Shown: positions 59,224 through 64,000 of the stretch, piece by piece
Position numbering within the stretch: position 1 is the stretch's first letter
How the letters are laid out: each line of letters opens with the position of its first letter
Source: Ceraceosorus guamensis
Taxonomy: Eukaryota > Basidiomycota > Exobasidiomycetes > Ceraceosorales > Ceraceosoraceae
Assembly: GCF_003144195.1 (NCBI RefSeq)
Contig: NW_020290026.1
Span: 124,001-188,000, forward strand
DNA: 64,000 nucleotides
Direction of reading: 5' to 3'
Program-made: the position numbers and the translations under genes
The notes under the pieces: model-generated
Told to the model about the DNA's origin: nothing
Databases searched by the model: none
Seen by the model: the letters and a program-made list of their open reading frames with translations, nothing else

Positions 59224-61980
59224 ATGCCACGCCAGAACAAAATTCGACAGCGAGGAAAGAAGCACAAGAAGAGTGACGCAGATGCAACCCTTGGCGAAGG
59301 CGGCCACTCGCGACATGCCAATGATTCGCTAGCCTCCGCCCCGCTGCGGCATGCCGATGTGCATGAGAGCCAGCCCGACGGCAGCGAGCAGCTCCCGGCG
59401 TGGATGGGCAATGGAGACGCCGGTCCATCAGAGGTGGATCCCAGAGCTCCATTCGGCTACGTGGAAGCGGATCTCAAAGCTTATCTCAGGTCAGCAATCT
59501 CTTCACTGACCGCGCTGTACGCTTCCACCTCGGTCGCCGAGCATCGTCCAGGTTACGACCAGTACGCCGAGACAGAGGATACCTCTTCTCAAGAGGAGCG
59601 CATACAGCTGCGAGATGCTGCACTCAAGGAGATCAATGGAATCGAGCTAGCGGTAGCCACAGACCCGGACACTAGCCTCGTACTCGAGCTGCTGATAGAC
59701 ACCATGAGTGAGAAGCAGGTGCGGATATTTGCGGACCGATTGGCAGGCAAGTAAGTACATGGAGCGTATACACGGCTACGAATCGTCAGCACGCTCTGAT
59801 CTATGCCTCTCGTGTACTTAGCTTGGGTGTCTTGGCTGGCCATCGATTCGGGTCGCATGTGCTCCAGTCTACCTTTCGTGCATTGCAGAGTGCGTGCACG
59901 AGCAAGGCTTCGTTGGGTCGCACAGGGAAGGCGAAGCTGGCGACGAGCGCTGACAACTCCCAAGGAGTCTTGAGAAGTGCGGGCACCTTGGTGGCAGAGA
60001 TGACTGCGGTGAGTGAGCGAGGCTAGTCAGTGCGACTGACAGCAACTTCTGATGAAATCCGATCCACGCGAAATCGTCGAGTAGGAGCTCTTGCCTGCGC
60101 TGGCGAGCCTCATCCATGACCAATTTGGTACACATATAGTAAGGTCACTACTACTTGTCCTGTGCGGCAGACCTCTCGACGACTCTTTGCGGTCGAAGCG
60201 CAGTGCCGCTTATCGATCGAAAGGCGATGTCGCGGATCTCCGATCTGCTTCCGAGCTCAGCAGCTCAGCGAGCCCTGTCTTTAAAGAGGAGCTGGACGAC
60301 GTGAAACGTGCTCTACTCCAGGGCTTAGGCGCAAACGAGGTCAGAGCACTCTCGATATCACCGACTGCTAGCCCAACCCTTCAACTTCTGCTCGATCTAC
60401 ACGAAGATGTCGATCAACCAGACGGCCCCGTCGATCGCATGTTCGATGGGCTGCTCTCGATGGCCGCGACAAGCTCCACCCCATCCGAGCGCTCTGCGCA
60501 TGTTGAGGCTCTGCTACGAGACGTCGTGGGGTCACACCTGCTCCAGCATGTTCTGGGGCTGCTAGGTCCTGCGGCCGTTCGCTTATTCTGGAAGACGTAT
60601 GTCGAGGGAAGGATAGGCAAGCTGGGAGTACACCCTTTGGCGAATTTTGTCGTAGCGAGTGCAATTAAGCGATTGCCACTGGACAGCGCGGAAGATCACT
60701 CCGAATTCGAAAAAATTTCGGACGAGATTGCCGCAGCAGGACCAAAACTTGTTGGCGAAGCCAAGCTAGGTATACTCACTTCTTTTATCGAGCGAGTCGC
60801 CGTGCTTTCTCCTTCTGACTCTTCGGCACACGCTCAAGCACCTGTATTGACCGCTCTCCAAACTAATGCTGTCCTAAGTGTCGCCTCCAGCTTCGGGGTC
60901 GACGCTGACAAGAGAGAACATCGGGCGTGGCTGGTGCCCGCTGTGCTGGCCATCAAACCTAGGAAGGCTGTCATCAAAGACCGCGAGAGGATCAGAAAGA
61001 GACAAATCAAAGAACAGACTACCGCCAAAGCTTCCGAACAAGCTGTGGGAACTGGGGAGACAGCGGCTGAGAGCGAAGCTGAAGGGAGCGCAAAGGTGTC
61101 GAGGGAAGAAGAGCAGTCCGAAAAGGGCGTCGGAAAGTTGGCCTGGCAGCGAGACGAAGAGCTGCAAGATTCTGACGTCAAGATACAAGGCTCTGTGCTA
61201 CTACAGTCCATTGCTAGCTTATGCTCACCAGCGAAGAGCATCCTCTACGAAAGGTTCGTAGCAGTGGCAGGTCGCTTTTAACACCACGTTCTCACATCGC
61301 TTGACAAACTCTTCACGACAGCTTGATCGCCTTGCCAAGCTCGCTTCCGCTTGCCAAGTCTACAACCGCTAGCTTTCTGTTGACCGCAGTGCTCACAAGC
61401 GAATCGGCATCTTTCAAACAACGCAAGGACCTCATCGCGTGGATGCAAGCGGATTTACACCTGCTTGCCGATGCTGCGCCGCGCGTAGCCTACACGCTCT
61501 GGGACAAAAGCGACGGGTTCACAAAGGTGAGCAGGTATTCTACGCAAATGCATTTGAAGGCATGCTCGCCTTCTCACATCGGCTGCATGTCCACGTCCGC
61601 ACCAGGAACGCCATGCGCGCTTTCTGCTTTCCAGGGAAAAGTTTCTGCTTGCTTCTCCCCGCGGTCGAGTCTTTTTGAAGCGCAGCGTCAACTTGGGCCT
61701 CTTTCGCCGAAGCGTAGGGGAATGGAAAAAGTGGCTGGCAGAGCAAGCGCAGCAGTCTGCTGCCTCTGCGCAAGCTGGTGCGGACGACGCACAAGCAGGC
61801 GCGATTGTCAAGAAACGCAAAGGCACAGACTCATCAAAGGCTGAAGAGGAAGACGGCACAGTTGAGACGTCTGCGCTACCCAGCGAGACAACCAAGAGCG
61901 GCAAAGCTGCAAAGCGCTCCAAGAAAGTCAAGAGGGACACGGAGCTGGAATTGGACGCGATCCTTGCTGGAGTGCGATGA
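59224..61980 (+). CDS. NOP9: Nop9, nucleolar Pumilio-like protein in 18S rRNA maturation
   Basis: Exons 59224-59750, 59822-60008, 60085-61253, 61322-61534 and 61635-61980; 813 aa. The start MPRQNKIRQRGKKHKK is the basic N-terminus usual for Nop9. Pumilio-like helical repeats follow, recognisable by their third helices: GHRFGSHVLQSTF, IHDQFGTHIVRSLL, LRDVVGSHLLQHVLGL and VHPLANFVVASAIKRL. The C-terminus has VFLKRSVNLGLFRRSVGEWK and a Lys-rich tail. Nop9 binds the 20S pre-rRNA around the future 3' end of 18S and helps keep Nob1 off early particles. The last splice is uncertain: donor 61535 with acceptor 61634 keeps phase, but donor 61527 with acceptor 61641 also works and would give 808 aa. Confidence 0.88.
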
Positions 61981-62170
61981 AGCCTGACACGAAGCGCTTC
62001 TGCGACGGCGCCCGGCCGCTGCGATACCTGTACTGAATATGTAGATGCGTACGCAAGCTCGTCAGACCTCTGCTGTGTATGCAGGCATCAATCTTGAAAG
62101 TGGTGTATTCTAGATTATGAAAATGCGAGCAAAAACGACTGGTGGCAACGAGATTGCGATTAGAGGCAAT
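61981..62170. other. Convergent 3' spacer
   Basis: 190 bp between the NOP9 and SurE-like stop codons; it must contain both transcription ends. Confidence 0.5.
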
Positions 62171-63528
62171 CTACTTCCTGTTGAGCTGAGCGATAGTCAG
62201 GCCAACAGCAGGAGCGAGGGGAGCGGTAGCAGTGATGGGCGCATCGTAATCCTGGCTGTAGATGGAGAAGGCGGCGGTGCAGCCTGCAGCGACTGCTGCA
62301 GTCTCTCCTTGCAGCGTAGGCAGGCCATTGATGATGGCGTTGACACCTGGAGCGACGAGGTTCTGGTAAGTAGGCAGACCTGCGCCATTGAGGATCACCT
62401 TGTCGGTCAGAGCGTTGCCGCCGGAGATGCGGGTTGCGGCCCAGGTAGGAACGGGGCAGGTAGCGTTGAGAGGAGAGTAGTTGACATTGCCGCCAAGACC
62501 CAAGGGGAACTGCGTGACCCCAGTGCAGAAATGTCAAATTTACTCCTTGGCTTGCACTTTGAGAATGTAGCTACTCACGAGGCGGTTGTTGCCACGAGCA
62601 TCGCCATAGCGGGAGATGAGGTTAGCCGTCTGAGTTCCAATCAGGATGCTTTCGTCCTTTGGGTTGTTCAAGTCCAGCAGGGTGTAGTCTCGGGGGGCGG
62701 AAGAGGCGGAGAAGGCAATGGAAGAGATACCTCTGCCGACAGAGACACGGCTAGCGCCGACAGTGCCGCTGAGGTCGCTGACGAAGGGGCCTGTCGTGAC
62801 GGCAAGCACCGAGATGCCTGCTGTCAGCCATGCGCGTAGTTCGCATGTGAGTCGGTGGTAGGTGCTACACTCACCGAGGTTGTTGCCCTCGTTGGGGCCC
62901 GAGGCAACCAGGTCGAGCTTGTCTTGGCTGCCAAAGACGTCAGGAACGTCAAAGTCGAGGGCCCAAAGAGCAGTGGCAGCAGGGGTGCCGTCGAAGTAGC
63001 GAATGTTGGAGTCGGTTGCGTTCTTGCCGCTGAATGGAGCGCCCACGGGAATGCTGTTGTTGCGGCCAGGAGCGGTGAGGGTCTTGGAGGTGGGGAAAAC
63101 GACTGTGCCTCCCTTGCCGCCTTTGCGTGGCGATGCAGCAAGAGGCAGAACATCTGTCAGTCGGGCCCGCTCTGAGCAAAGGGACGCGGTGATCACGAGA
63201 CACTTACTTTGGTTCATAGCGGGGCCGACGAGCAGCACCTTGTGACCAGCCTGGAGGAAAAGAGGAGGAGATGCGTCAACAAATCATGACGGCATCACAA
63301 AAAGGCCGCAAAGGCACGCACAGACTTGAGAGCGTAGTAGGTCGCGCGAATGTTGGCGCTGGCCCAAGAGTCGTCATTGGTCAGGAGAATGTTCAAGGGA
63401 CGACGAGCCTTGACAACGTTTGCGAAGCCGGCAGCGCCAACGCCGTACTCGGCGGGAGCGGGAGCTGCGGCAGTGAGAGCGGAGCCCACAAGGACGGAGA
63501 GGAAGAGGAGCGAAGTGGAGAGCTTCAT
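62171..63528 (-). CDS. Secreted SurE-family phosphatase (5'/3'-nucleotidase or acid phosphatase)
   Basis: Exons 63528-63322, 63250-63208, 63120-62875, 62820-62579 and 62509-62171; 358 aa. A signal peptide (residues 1-20, MKLSTSLLFLSVLVGSALTA) leads into the SurE fold: ILLTNDDSWASANIRATYYA with the metal-binding Asp52-Asp53, GHKVLLVGPAMNQSGKGG, SGPNEGNNLGAGI with the conserved Asn, and SGTVGASRVSVGRGISSIAFS. SurE enzymes are metal-dependent phosphatases acting on nucleotides and small phosphoesters. Secreted fungal relatives are known as acid phosphatases (PHO2-like), so phosphate scavenging outside the cell is likely. No GPI signal or membrane segment is seen. The 54-nt third intron is one of the shortest in the window. 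Confidence 0.92.
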
Positions 63529-64000
63529 CGTGTTCAGGTGAGGGTCGGGGGAAGAATGTGGATTGGTGTGGGTGGGTGGAAGGGTGAGGAGGATGGTAAG
63601 GTTGAGCGCTGCAATGGAGGGCGCTTCTTATACATTGTCGAGCAGGAATTTCAAGGGCGAAGGAAAGTGATCATCAAATCAGGAACAACCAGCGGCAGAG
63701 GGAGCAGCAGCATTCACGATTCGCCGATCTCAGCAGCATAGGCATCAGCTCAGACGCAATCAAATGCCGTAGGCACCGATGCAGGCACATTGCACTGCAT
63801 TCACATGGTGATTCGTGATTCACATTCGTGCGTGGGGCTCTGATGCTGGGACGAGCTGTAGACGAGAGGGCGGGGGGAAGAAGGTGCTGAGAGGTTGGTG
63901 AGAGGCGTACAATAAACGGCGCTAAACAACATTCTGATGATTGATATTGCACCATCAGCCATCGCCATGCATATATACATCGAGCCGCTCTCGTGCTCGA
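63529..64000. promoter_or_regulatory. Upstream region of the SurE-like gene
   Basis: No gene seen to the right edge. ATTCACGATTCG (63712-63723) and ATTCGTGATTCACATTCGTG (63811-63830) belong to the dispersed GATTCACGATT family. A possible TATA-like TTATACA lies at about 63628-63634. Confidence 0.45.

Overview
The window is nuclear DNA of an intron-rich fungus, and most features point to a basidiomycete, probably Ustilaginomycotina. Introns are almost all 50-110 nt with GT..AG ends. Genes are packed head-to-head and tail-to-tail. Many products contain Ala/Ser/Pro-rich low-complexity tracts. Spacer DNA carries recurring GATTCACGATT-type words like those I recall from smut genomes; that last point is weak, so the subphylum is an inference. 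I found 22 protein genes, one intron-encoded snoRNA, and no tRNA, rRNA, CRISPR array or transposon.

Layout, left to right. (1) 1-6.9 kb: two divergent pieces of a type I fatty acid synthase. One is a ketosynthase gene that runs off the left edge; the other is a complete acyltransferase/enoyl-reductase gene that stops at the end of the ER domain. (2) 7-22.4 kb: Prp4 splicing kinase, a Cue1-like ER protein, a Kex2-processed secreted double-psi-barrel protein, TOM20 with a long tail, an F-box/WD40 protein, an NSRP1-like splicing protein and LSM1. (3) 24-38.7 kb: a large disordered protein of unknown role, prefoldin subunit 4, a YkoF/ECM15-type protein built with a 5-nt micro-exon, a very large SHPRH-type RING helicase (18 exons), NudC and an FKBP with a presequence. 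(4) 39-51.5 kb: eEF1B-alpha with a U18-like snoRNA in its long intron, bystin, a Gap1-type RasGAP, a 3.4 kb stretch without a gene, and Aurora kinase. (5) 52-64 kb: a giant protein with several ASH/HYDIN-like domains, Nop9 and a secreted SurE-type phosphatase.

How the genes fit together. Most are single-copy housekeeping genes. Several converge on RNA and ribosome work: Prp4, NSRP1-like and LSM1 in splicing and decay; bystin, Nop9 and the U18 snoRNA in rRNA maturation; eEF1B-alpha in translation. The part that does not look routine is the left end. There the FAS reaction chain is broken into separate genes: AT-ER on one side, and a shortened KS lacking about 90 residues found in the barrel-type enzyme on the other. 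No DH, MPT, ACP or KR coding sequence is present in the window.

Exon boundaries were worked out by hand from splice consensus, reading-frame phase and family conservation. In every complete gene the summed exons are divisible by three. Start codons are the least certain part.
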